Positions 44,218 through 57,324 of a stretch of DNA of 64,000 nucleotides are shown piece by piece (within the stretch, counting starts at the first letter, position 1; every line of letters starts with the position of its first letter). Origin of the DNA: Atrichornis clamosus (taxonomy: Eukaryota > Chordata > Aves > Passeriformes > Menuridae); assembly GCA_013400975.1 (NCBI GenBank), contig WBMZ01003058.1, forward strand, positions 56,740 through 120,739, read 5' to 3'. A program made the translations under genes and the position numbers. The notes beneath the pieces were generated by a model that saw only the letters and a program-made list of their open reading frames with translations, was not told where the DNA came from and searched no databases.

Positions 44218-47200
44218 GTACACTGGACCAAGTTGAAGCTGTAGCTAAACCAAAAAAAATGCAAGTAAGCAGAGCAGCTGTTTATAAACAAGTTACACAC
44301 ACATGGGCACACCTCCCCTACCTGATATTCCACACATTTCAAACAGGTAGTCAGTACAAACAGCCCTAGTTAGTGTCACAGATTGTGCAATTTCATTAGA
44401 CGTTTAACCAGCAAGTTTTACTAGTTCTTCTTTCTACCAGATTTAAGCAATAGCATTGCCACTGTGTGCTGCATTACCAACTATATTGCTTAATAGCCTG
44501 TCCTTGCATCACCTCTGTGACACTGTGGGACCAATGCTCTGAAACACAGGAACAACCACACAACAGGCTTAACCACATTTGGCCAAGATGCTTGCGAAAG
44601 GTTCTTCTAATACAAGAAGACACAAGAATGCCAAGAGACTTTTAAATCAGGCCTTGAGGATTTACTTCACTAGCACTTGCTGCCAAGCAATCACTAAGGT
44701 TAAAAATAAAAGATGCATTTCACCTCCAGCGAGTCAGATTTGCATCCAGCAGTAGAACTGAACTTCAGAGCTCTGCAGAAACAGAAGTTGTTGTTTCTTG
44801 AAATCACAGTGGAATTTTGCAGTGAACTAAGATGTTTCCATGTCATTCATGCAGGATCCTCTTAGTGCTAAATATGTTTGCCCTAAATGAGCATGCAAAG
44901 GTAAGCGAGCTAAAAGTTAATCCAAAAGCATCACTACCGGGTTTTAGTCCTTTTTTAAAATGTACCACGATAGCAAAAACCACATGACTGAATGCAACAG
45001 GAAGCTGCCAACAGAGAAGTGCTAATAGCCTAAAATATTTGTTCACAAGTGAAACAAAGCAGCCGAAGATTATGAAGAGGAAAGGCACAGGTGGTCTTTA
45101 AGTTCTACCATAAAGTTTCTGTGACTTCACAGTTCAGTGAAGGATGACCTTTTCTTAAGAAATTAGGAAGTCTAAGTATGGTCAGTAGCATCTAGACAGA
45201 AGACGATGGTTGAAACACTGTGAAGAGACTTATTGCCCCATTCTGTCTAAGACTATGCAGTCTATGAAAACAAAAAAATGGAAAATAGAAAGCTACAGAA
45301 CACCTGAGGTCTTGGAAAATAATGTTTTGTGTTTCATTGAGATTATAAATCTCATCTGTGAAGTTAACTTTTTTTGAGGCATGCAAATTAAAGATTTCAT
45401 TAAAATTAGCTTCCATTTAAAAAGGAAATTGCCATTACGACTTAAAATCTACTTAATGATTGCATACATAATATCAGCATGTAGATGAATCAGTGAGTTC
45501 CTGCTGTGCTTAAAATAAGCTGAGGAAAGCATCTAGAGAGTTTGGTCTGTTGGGTTTTTTAATAGAGAAAACTTCTAAATGCTAAGTCAGTCTTCAGAAA
45601 GGACTTACCGATTTAATCCAAACAGAGCTCTAAACACAGCCTATAAACACAAAATGAGGCAGTCCCTCAGTCAATTTGATGTGCTGCTGCCACGCCACAC
45701 ACCCCCTAGGGCTGCCTAAGCTGTCCTCCACCCCAGTTCAGCAGCAGCCGACCCCACAGCGAGGACAGTCAGTGCCACTTTGAGGCTGTAGACAGACTCT
45801 TGCCGTCTTTCCGAAAACAGAACCAGAAGGCAATGCTATTTCAGCATTCACTGCAATTGTGTGCAATGTCACAGGAGTCAACACCCACAACTGCAGCGTA
45901 TTTAGGACACTGCATCACTCCTAAAGATAAGGAAGGACTAGTTACACAAACGTAAGCACCGCAGGATAATGCTATTATTTATGACATTCCCTAGGATAAG
46001 CACTACAGCCCTTCTAACCTCCCAGAATTCACCTGGAATGAGGACTGGTTTACTACCTATGCTAAATGATGCCACGTGGTAGTAAAACAGAAAACACAAT
46101 AACAGTAGCATTTGTAGTTAAATTTAAAAGATCTGTCACTCTCTTTTTAGGATAAAAGACAGTCCTGGATGGTCAGACTACCTCCCACTACCCCTAAGAA
46201 AGCAATCTCTCCTCTATTCAACTCTTGTCAATATGTTATTTTCTATAAGCAGCACAAGAAGAATCCCTCAAAAGGTATTTAATTCTGTCTGCAGCTGGAC
46301 TATGGAAGAAGAATGAAAATTGCATCCCCCTACACTCCCCTCTCAACTGCCTTTCTGACAGAAACTTTCCTGTTCAGGTAGGCAATGGCATTCACTCCAT
46401 GCTCTTTCCTTGCTATTCCTCTTCCAAAGCATCCATTAAAGCAGCATAAACAATGTATACACTGCATGATTCTTCCAAAGGTCAGCTGGTTCTCCCTAAC
46501 AGAACTTAAGTTATCGAAAGAACCATCAAGAAAATTTCAGGCTACACATTTCTCAGAACATTCATTAATGCTGAATGTTTAATGAATGGCTCGAGTGCCT
46601 GAAATATCTTGTAAGAGACACTATCTCAATCTACAAACTTTGCCTTGCCTGTGTCCATGTGCCACGACAGCTACCAGAGCATCACTGGTTGGCCAGCTAC
46701 AACCACGCCAGCGGAATGGCAAAGCTGACTGAACAATAAACCACTGAGGGGTTGAGTAACTTCACCGAATCCAAAGCTGTTCAGACAAGGCCTTGGTAAC
46801 ACAACAGGAACAACTCCATTTCCAGAACTGTTAGCGTGGGTACAAATAAATGACAGAGCACTTCCAGTACAACATGTGGACAGACTGTTTGGGATAAGAA
46901 TACAGTTATATAGGGTGATGGGGAATTTTGTGCCTATGAAACAGTTGATGCTGGCTACTTTGACTGAAATAAGGTATACTAAACAAAATGCAGTTTTCTT
47001 GGCATGTTGTACTTCTACTACGATCTTCTGGTAGGGAGGGTCTGTCACAAGTAGTCCCTCACAAAGAGTATAGTAACACCAACAGCATTCAGTAACATCA
47101 CGTAAAAGCTTAAATTATTCTCAGGTGACAAGAGCATCCTCCTATCACCCATCTGGCCCCTTACTCCCTAGCAGCAGCACCGATGCTCAACGGAGTTATC

Positions 47201-49857
47201 AGCAGTGAGGTGTTGGCAAGGTGTTGGGTTTTGTGCTTTGTGTTTTCCTGGGGCCAGGTGGACTTGTTTGGTTTTGTGCCTGTGTGACACCCAGGTCCAT
47301 TTACAGAGGAATCAGGTGAACACCAGTGCCAGGACAATGCAGGTGCACACAGAGGGTAGAAGGGAAAGAGATGAGTGTTATGTGCTCCCGTGTGTCACCC
47401 ATTCATGGCCCCAGCTGACCCATGCTGGGGGATCCACTGGTTGGCTCCTTTATGCACAGAGCAATGTGCAAGAGATAAGAAATCTATACATTTTAAGTAA
47501 TTTGTGAATTGTCCTATATTAGAAGGCCACAGATTAAAAGTCAACAAAACAGTAATACTGAAAGAATCAAGAGAATAACTTGAAATAAGAGATTTTTGTC
47601 TTTTTTTTGTTGTTGTTACTGAAGCATCTTTCAACGACTCAGCTATCTTTTTCAAAACATCCACAGTTTAGCATTTCAAATATTCTCTAAAACCACAGTC
47701 AAAAATAAAGCTAACAAGGGTATGTATGAACGGGAGGAGAAGGAAAATCTCACAGAAGACCTTATTTTCTCAGTGTACCCTAAAGGAAAAGTAGGAATCA
47801 GGCTGTAAAAATTCTTTGGAGGTCATCTTTAACAATGAGGAACAATGAGGAAGTAATCCAACACCTCTTTTCTTGATGTAATTTCCCTAGATAAAGAGGC
47901 ATCTACAAAACAAAGATTAGACTCCCGCAGAGGGTCAGTGGCCAAAAAGCTGTCTTTGTAACTTGTAAACTGTCACTGGATGCTTCAGCCTAAGCTATTT
48001 CACAGCAGGCTGCAGAGGCAAACAATCAAGCACATTCTGATGCATTTGGATCCAAAGAAAGGGAACAAGCCAGCAGCCTGCCTACATTATCGAAATGCTT
48101 CCATTTCAGAGGATCCCATTACATTGTTACAACATTTGTCCAATTTGTACTGCAAATTGGACCCCAGTTTTTTGACTGGGTTAAGTGTTATGTCAGAGGT
48201 TGGCCCACCCCCAGAGCACAATGTCCGGTCCTTACAGCCTGGATGACTGCTGTAAATTAGTTTTACTCTTCAATAAACCAAAACCAAGTAAAATGTCACA
48301 AAAGCAGTACAAAACTAAGAACAGAAGTTCAAGTTCTTTTCACATCACATTCCACAAATATCCACAGCCCAGACCTAGAAAACTTGCTTTTGGTTCATTT
48401 TTCATTAAATGGCTCAGTTTTTCCAAGTGAGAAACATTCCATCTTTTGCCCTTTTATGATTTTATATCTATGGCATGCTACTCACACCAACTTACTTCAT
48501 GGTTGTCAACAACAAAAAGATGCCGTTCTTTTTTGTTAGTAACACTGTGGATCACAGACTGTCTAAAAGTGAAAGACTGAAATTAAACATCACTTTCCTT
48601 TTAAGTGAAAATTCAAATATGTACTTTTAGCTACTGCCTCAAGGACATCCAATTCACAAAACTGTTGGGTGAAGATGAAGTAACCAAAGTATTTGGAGCA
48701 GGCACAAAAATCCAGAGCTAGACCACTACACTGAGGTTACATTCATTTAACCCCTCTACACAGAGGATTTTAACATGAGAATGTAAAGGGCACCAAGGTA
48801 CCAGCAATCCAGAAGGCAAGGATTCCTCTACCCTGGCGGGTACAACACCTTCCTCCTAGGAAGCCTAAGTCTGAATCTCTAAAAACTGAACCGAGATCTT
48901 TTACAACTCAAGAAAATGCTCCAAGGCCTGGAGCAATTGTACAAAAACAAACACTACAACCGTGCTTTTAGAACCAAAGAGGAATATGCATATTTGAGGT
49001 TGCAAACTTCCAGCAGCAAATCATTAGGAGAGCTGCCTTCAGTGCTTCTTACTGCCCTGCTTGGACATCTCGTTATTCAGATGCCACCACTGTGCAGATT
49101 TAAGGTCTGGCAGGCGCCCAGAGGGGGCAGCCCCACTCTCTGCGGTTTGGGCAGTGAACAGCCCCACTTCCCACGGCTGCCTTCCCCCCAGAGGCACTCT
49201 GATGTTTGTCACAACCCCTTCCAGGTGACAGTCTGGAAAAACATTAACCTGGGGAGAAGAATGAGATCATGAAAGACGCAAATGCTCTCAAACACGCAAA
49301 CTGAACAGGCTCAATGCACTGTCAGGGAACCAGCATGGACAACGTGACAAAGGGCAGCACCCCACCCCCAAAGTTCTAACTCTGTGTACATTATAGGCAC
49401 TATTTTCCTAACCTGTTAAAAACTGGCAGCTATCTGTTGGTCCTACCCTTAAGTTGTTACATATGTACACACCATGGCCTTTATTACGACCTGCTGACCA
49501 GCTGCAGACCACACCTGGCACACAGCAAACCAGACACCTTACCAAAATTACTAATTTTAATAATGCACACTGCATCAAATTTATGCCAATTAGAAGCAGA
49601 TTTAGTCAAGTGGATGAAGTTCTACATAAGACCAGGTAAAGCTACTTACTAATTACTTAACTTCCTTAATGCAATAGCCGGAGAATAATTTGGGTTTTAA
49701 AAGACAAATATTGTTGAGAGTTAAGAAAAGCTAACCTTTAGTCTCCTCTACATTTAGTGCCACAGTCTGCTTATGAGTATACTGCTAAAACTCCAAGAAC
49801 CAAAATTATTATCCATATACATGCAAGCCCTTTAAGGAGGGATGTAGCTTGAACTCC

Positions 49858-49946
49858 AAACACATCTACAAACTCACACAAAAAATCATCTTGNAAAACA
49901 CATCTACAAGTCCTAGACCAAGAAACTCACACAAAAAATCATCTTG
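49858..49946. repeat. 53-bp near-perfect tandem duplication around a single N (likely assembly join)
   Basis: AACTCACACAAAAAATCATC plus TTG occurs at 49871-49893 and again at 49924-49946. AACACATCTACAA precedes the first copy and also follows the N at 49894. Confidence 0.85.
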
Positions 49947-52900
49947 CTGTGGCTTGTTTAACCAAAATACTTTTTGCTAGTACAAAGCAGTGTTCTCTGC
50001 AGAGGTTTTTGCTGCAGTCTGTAGTCTAATCGGTACGGTTCTCCTAGTGTAAATTTTAAGTTTGAAACAGTTTAAGATCATAAACCTGCTTCATGTTAAT
50101 TTACAAGTAATCAAGAAGCATTTCGTGAATAAACACATAAGATGTTTTGCATAACTTAATATCACTTATTGGTGCACTCAGATAGCCAGTGGGGGGGGTA
50201 TGTGTGTGATCCCTGTCTCTTCCAACTCAAAAAAACCCTCACAACCAGAAAAGCCCCCTGAACAGACACTGGAATTGAGAAGAAGAAAATGCTGTAAATG
50301 AGCTGTGGCAATGAGGAGCACTTACCTTCTAGATACTTCCAGAAAAAATGTAGAGTCCCTACTTTGAAGCATGCAATTGCAATCCACCCTTTGGTGACAG
50401 AACTACACTGCTTGCTAAGTACAATAAGGACTGGCTGTAACATTGGATTAATGACAATCAGCACTATTAAAGGAAAACAAAGATTATTTTTTTACATCAG
50501 ACTGTTTACAGAAGATAATTTACAACATAAAATACCAACAACAGCAAATTAAGCAAAAAAATTCCTCAAGGGAAAACAGACACAGTGTTTATACTTACGA
50601 AAATCTCTTACTACAAAACAGGAATAAAAGCTTAATTTCACATAAACAGAAAAAAATGAAGTTAGACATCCACATTGCCTTTTTCACTGCTGGAATATTG
50701 CATTTACTATAATCATAAAACTCACAAAAGAAAATACAGTATTATGTGTAACTAATATATATAAAGGGCAGCATACACAGTAAGTTCAGACATAATCTGG
50801 AGCTTTAGACCAATGAAGAAAGAAAAGAGGAGTAAAAGCATATTAGCAAATATACAAAGAAAACTCAATTGGATCCTAGGGGGAGGAAGAAGAAACGGGC
50901 AACATCAACATCATACCCCTCCCAACAAAGGACTCCTAAGGCTGACAACCTCCGTTATCCTCTCCAGCAGTTCAAAGCTGCTGTCATAAAGACCCAGAGC
51001 AGCAACGGAAGGGTGAAAGTGACTCCCGGAGAAGGGACAGAAACAAAAAAGTCCACGTGTTACGATTTTAGCTGTGTTCGGCAACATTTTCCTGTATGTA
51101 ACTGCAACATTCTTCTTAGAATCATCAGTCAGTCATTCACAAAGAAAATGTGAGTCAGGCTGTTAAGATTTTCATTATACTAACAATAAATTCTTGGCTT
51201 TACTTACATGCATGTTACTTTTATAAACAGACACATGCACAAGGGGCACTTCCTCTTTACCCACAAACAAGAAAGTAACAAGGATGGAGTCTTCCATTCC
51301 TTCTCCTATTTTGCAACTCTGAAGAGCATTGTTGTCTTTAAAGTGTTACAGGAAAATTACAACTGAATAACAAGGCCTGAAACAGCCCCAGGAAAAGCAA
51401 CCAAATGGGCCACCTGAACTGGTAACCAGAGAGGGAACTCTCGGTGCTGGGGTGACCTGTCAGGGTTGGTTTTTACCAAAAGGCCTTTTGTACATTTATA
51501 TACACTCCTACAACAGCACCTAAACACAAAACAGTGAGCCAAGCACTCACGGTCTGTGCTTTGTGTTTGCAAAAAGAAGCTCTAGACATCATAGAAGACA
51601 CTCAATTCCTTTAAGAAACCCTAAGAACAGGAAGAAAACATGGCCAAGTTGATAAGCATTCACGATCTTAAGTGTAGGAAGAGTAGGAATTTCAGTTGAT
51701 TTCCTGGACAAGAGCCCAGACAGGAGGAACATGAGTAGAAAGCAAGAACTGGGTCAGCAAACTACTGAATAGTTATTTGTCCTAGTTTTCAAATACTCAC
51801 TGAAGGTACTCTTGCCCCAGCCCAACTGCACATGTAAGGGGTATTAATACATGTAGAACTACTGAGATAAACTCTTCTGGAAGCTGACACATACCTTAGG
51901 CTGACACAACACCTACTGTCAGTGGAGTTAGCAAATAAAGGATCTTCCAGGATAAGTTTTTCCTCTTTTTGTAAGAAAAATAAGCTATCTAATGTAATTC
52001 TGATGTGAAGACAATCTGTGGTTGTGACCAAGATGCAACACAGCTCATTACATTTATCTGATGTGCACAGAGAGACAGAAGACACAGGCCAAGCTTTTCA
52101 GCAGAGACTAAGTGCTACATATAGAAGCCAGCCATTAATTTTTATGTCAAAGATGTACTTAGCTGAGTTCTCTAGTTGAGAATTCTATTCAGGGGGCCAG
52201 ATCTAAACAGAGCAAAACCACTGCCTTATCCACTTGTATCCCCAGGTACACTGAAGAAAAGCATGAAAGGTTCTTCCAGTATTGACAGCACAGTAGGGGC
52301 AGACATGACTTTGGGAAAAAAGTAGACACTGCCAGGTTGTAAGTCCTAAGGCAAGTCAATAATCAGTGTTGTGAATTTAGTACGTTAGAAAAAGCAGAAA
52401 AAAACCTTGGAGGACAACTAACCTGCCCAGATAAGCAGGCAAGTCCTGACCTATATAGATAAGCAAGCAACTGTAGCAAAGGAAACAAGCAAGAAGTGAA
52501 ACAAGCCTTGAATTTATGAAATACAAAATCTGACACCTATTTTCAACACATGCTAGTTAATCTGTAATAGTTCATAAGCTTTACATCACATTTTACACAT
52601 TTACCAAATTATTTGAGAGAGGGTTTCCTTTGCAATAGCAAAGAAAGTTTTATGTAAAACCACAGCCGACCACTCAAAATTGCAGTTAAGATTTCCACAC
52701 AGCACAGGGTTTCCTAATCTTCATGTCTACTACAACAGCACCACCCAAACAACAAGACAAAGTGAAGATACCAATCACTACCCATCAACCAAGGTAAGGT
52801 CACCGAATTAGCAGATCAGGTTAGGCTTTCTCAGACACAAAAAGAAGTTGGTTTTGACACAGCAATAGGTAAACCTTGGAATTTCTTGCTACAGGATGAC

Positions 52901-53299
52901 GATTCACAGGGAAACTGGACAAACACACAGGATAAATCCACCAAAGCGTGTTAAGTATATAAAGCCACCTTTAGCTCTAGAAATCCTTGAATACCAGTAC
53001 ATGTCTATCTAATGTTGCTTGCACATTCATGCTTTAGAAGTTACTGTCTTCCTTAGGGGATGGACAACCTCACCAAAAACCTTTAGAGTTCTCTCTGAGG
53101 AAGGAGAGCAAAGGGCCTAATGAACAGAAACAAAATAAAACAAAACAGGAAGGAAGTCAAATTATTACGAGACAGAAAACGAAAAACTTCGTAGAAGAAA
53201 GGATGAGAGTTGAAACAGAAAACCTCCCAGGGACACCAGGCAAAGCATTGTAACAATACCAGTAACTCCCCAGAGGCATCCAAGAAGCCAGGAGGCATT

Positions 53300-53900
53300 A
53301 TCCTGAGAGGCTACAGCCAGTGACTTACGTAAGAGGACAAGGGGACAGAAAAACCCTACGACTGCCAAGTTTCTTCCTTCTCCCCTGAATGGTGAGCTTG
53401 GCTGGGACTGGTAGGTGGTCCTGCAACTTGGCCAGGCTTCAGACTCAAAGGGTATAAATAGAAAGGTCAGGGACAAAGCACAGCCAAAGCCTCAGTAAGA
53501 GGTGCTGCAACCTGGCACACTTGGCACACACGTGCCAGGATTTCATCCTGCAGCAAGGGGACACATGAAGCGAACCGCACCACGAACACGTCCATGGCAC
53601 AACTCTCACACCACACACCACCTCAGCACCAGTGACACACAGAATCTGCTGAGCACAACCAGCCCAAAGCTTCTTGGTCTCTGCTTCAGGGAGGTCCTGT
53701 CACTTTGTGCATGGGTGACACACAGAGGCAAGAAAACTGAGCACGTGAAGCACAAGAACATAAAGATGTTTCTGGAGCAGGGCTTGGAGGCACACGGGGT
53801 GGGTATCACACAGCCTGCTTGGATTACACACAAGAGGGTGGTCAGAGAGTCTCAGGGGGCAGAAGCCTAAGCAGCAACTCCACAATGAAGGCACAATCCT
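53300..53900 (+). promoter_or_regulatory. GC-richer island with a TATA box in ADIPOR2 intron 1 (candidate promoter or old LTR)
   Basis: TATAAATA at about 53453 sits in GGGTATAAATAGAAAGGTC. An imperfect repeat (GGTCCTGCAACTTGGC and GGTGCTGCAACCTGGC) flanks it, and a 122-codon open frame follows from 53502. I cannot assign it to a known LTR. Function is unproven. Confidence 0.25.
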
Positions 53901-54164
53901 GAGCCAGAGGGATTTCTAGTTTTACTGGTTTATATTATAGCTGTTCCAGAACTTCAAGTTTCAATGGAATTCACTTGTTTTTTTCCGGAAACTTAAAGAA
54001 ATCAAAACACTCAGTGCGCCCCAATTTTTGTTCTTACATACAGATTAGATAAAATCTGTTAACCGCTATGATTTTTACCGACTTTCATGGATAGTGTTTA
54101 AACTGCCACACAGCAATCTGATGTCACTATTTTCCACTGACAAATGTCAGAACAGTAAGAACAA

Positions 54165-54266
54165 AGGGGAAAAAACCCTAAGCAAAAAACCCCATCCCAT
54201 ACACAAAAACCCCCAAACTCACAAAACAGAAAAACGAACAAAATAAACCCTTCAAAAAACCCCAAT
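54165..54266. repeat. A/C-rich low-complexity tract
   Basis: The plus strand is almost only A and C runs (AAAAAACCCTAAGC, AAAAACCCCCAAAC, AAAAAACCCCAATC), so the ADIPOR2 sense strand is G/T-rich. Confidence 0.8.
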
Positions 54267-57200
54267 CCTATTAGTCACTTGATTCATTGCTACAGTTCCC
54301 CTCCTGAAGGGGAAAAGAGTAAGTTGTTCAAGCCTTGTCTCTGACAGGTTTGTATTCTCCTGCACCTCACCTCAACTATCAACTCCAGTTTGGAAGCCAA
54401 GCTTGTCACACTGTCACCTTGCTTCAGAAACACACAAGTTTCTTGTAAGCCTAATTTCTGAGAAATACAACACAGACTAATGAAATACACAGAACTTGTA
54501 CCTTGCACATGGAGTAACACACAGCAGTTATCTTAATCACTAAAATGATTTTCCCCAAAACACCAAGTATTCCTAACTCTAATTTGCTCCTGCTCTCTGA
54601 CTAACAACTGTGCTACCTATCAGGAAGCACAGATCAACTTCTCTCACCTCAAATTTCTCACTGGTTCTTGATGTTTGTATTCAAGCTTGGGAAGGTTATA
54701 GTCCAAGATTCCTACAAGAAAGATGTGTAATCAACATGAAGGTTGTTTCTCCAAGTAAACTTAAAACTAAATAATAAATTTACATAGAAAGGGGGAAAAA
54801 ATCCGAAGAGTATGTGTCCTACATAGCAGCTTGTAACCATTTACATCACATTGGATGACAAAATGCATGCATTCCATCTAAATTAACATCCTTCCATTTT
54901 TGTAGGCTCACTCACTCAGATAACTTTGACTTAAATAAAACTCCACATAGTTACAGCTACAAAATGAAGGTAAGTAGGAAATTTTCAACTGTCTTAGCTA
55001 TATCATTCTCTACAAAATGTTCAACTTAACTCCAGATACCATATCTTATCCAAACTCTCTGCCAAACAAATCTCTGCCTCAGTACTCGTTAAAGCTGATT
55101 TATTACTGTCAAATACATTAATCTGCATGTTAATCTGCCTCAGGTCACTTAAAGTTAGTGAAAAGGGACCTTTGTCAAGCCACAGAAAATGTTGCTTTTG
55201 GTCCACATGGGAGTTTGAAATAAGATCTTGGGAGAGATCCTCTATGACATAAATATTACAGCATGAAAACAGCAAGGAACGCAGAAGACTTTTCCCATAA
55301 TCCATTTCCATTTTCTCTGCTTCACTTCATGGCATGTTGTTGAAGCCTAAAAATTTCACTAAATGAAGGCTGAGTTTATCTTAGGATCCTGTGTTGCTGG
55401 AGTTGTAAAGCACCAGCATGACAGCTTCAATCTGACATTCATTGCACTCCAGTGGAGGAGGGAAGGCTTGTAATTTATACAACCTACTTCATCCATACTG
55501 CAAGTAGTACACAAGACAGAAAAAATCTGGCTCAAACATTACACATACTACATTATGTACAGTAAGTGGCTGTAATATTTCTATACAAAGTCTTATATCC
55601 AACAGTTTAAAACCTCCCCAGTTGTATGACTTCCTTATCCAATATTTCCAATAGAAAGCAGAACTGGTTTTCACTAGCAGACCACTTGCTTCCTGATATA
55701 TTGAATTCTCTAGACAACTTACCAGACGATCCAAGACTGTCAGTACAAACAAATCAGAAGTTTAAAGACGAATAAAGACAGTTGTACAATCCCTGAAGAG
55801 AAGCAGTTTTAACATACACATCCTGCATGTTTGCTTAGCAACTGGATCAGCACAATATGCTGGTACTGGTCTATTACCTGTCACATCCCCTGAAGAAGCA
55901 GCAGTAATGAGTATATTCTCCACCTTTCCTTTTTATGTTTGCCTAGTAATTAATTTTAAGTGCCAGTAATTCTCAATTGCTCCATCATTAGTATGACTAA
56001 ATGTCATTCTACAATAGGAATTATGCAAGTATGCTTCTGGTCAACCCCAAATACCACCACTGTTACCTGTGACTCTGAACGTTGTAATAAATAATATGTT
56101 TGTAAGCTGTTCATTCATTACAAAGACATTACTTCGATTACTGCCCGATTCATGAGTCCCTCCAGATTGAAACAAGAAAGTGTTACCTCAAAACAGGATC
56201 TCCAAGACGGACACACTGAGCTTTAAGGAAGTTTTAATGTCTACATGGCATAAAGTCTCTCAAAATGTAATACGATTCCAGGTGGTAGTACAAGAACTAC
56301 TGGACACATCATACTTACTGCTAAAAGAACAGGAATGTGGAATTGTACCTTTTCAAGGATGGCCTTAGCCTATAGAAAACACTCATGTGAGTCTTGCAGG
56401 CAGATAAGCCCTCAGGCACTTGTATAATAATGAACTATTGAAACAGAGCCAAGACATGAGTTTTCAGATGAAAACAGTCATGGGTTCTGCAATCATGCTT
56501 TGTTTCTCACAATGACTTTACTGTGATGTGTAACAAGGGGCTGTTTGATCCAGTTAACTGATATAGAAAAAGTCAGCTGGAAAGGGCTCACACAAAGGAA
56601 TGAAAAACTAGTGTGCTTCTGAGAGCATCTTGTACCACCTTTCCAATAGCATTTTAAGACTGGTGCTCCAAACCCAAAGCAGGCCCTGGTTACCCACAGT
56701 CATGCAGAGCTGTACTACTACATTAACCCTGACCTTATCTGAGTATTTGAGATTTCTGAGTATCATCTCCAACAGTGTTGTCCATCATCTCCCTTTCCCT
56801 ACACTGACCCGCATACTGGAGTCCTTCCAAATCAGTTGACACAACTGGCATTTTCAACAGCATCACGCGCTACTTGGATGTTTGGAACAGAAACATCTAT
56901 GCCAGGACTCTGAAACTTGGTCAGTCTCTCTTGCTCTCTATCAAGGACAAGCTTAACTTGAAACTGAGTTTGCCTTCAAGGTAGAATACATCCTTCCTTT
57001 AAACTCTAGAGTATAAGTTCAAGGCCAAATTAGAAGAGTTTTACAGACAAAGCAACTAAAACCAATATACACCTCCTCAATTATTTTAGCAACAAGTCAC
57101 TTCCTACTGAATCAAACATTCCTTTTGTAACCCAGAAAGTTTTAACATTTTGTTACTGATCTTCTTGCTCTACAGTCTTGGTCAGTATAAAAATGCCAGT

Positions 57201-57290
57201 ACACCTATGAAAAATCCTAACAGAAAGAAAGGAGGCTTTAGTAAATTATACTCTGGGGGATGATCTAAAAAGAGAACAAATAATTGGCAT

Positions 57291-57324
57291 ATATTTATAT
57301 TTAAATCATATTTATATTTAAATC
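57291..57324. repeat. Perfect 17-bp tandem duplication
   Basis: ATATTTATATTTAAATC is present twice head to tail with no mismatch. Confidence 0.95.

Noticed and set aside
46671..47048. 125-codon minus-strand open frame
   Set aside because: No splice context, homology or coding-like composition that I can see; best explained as chance.
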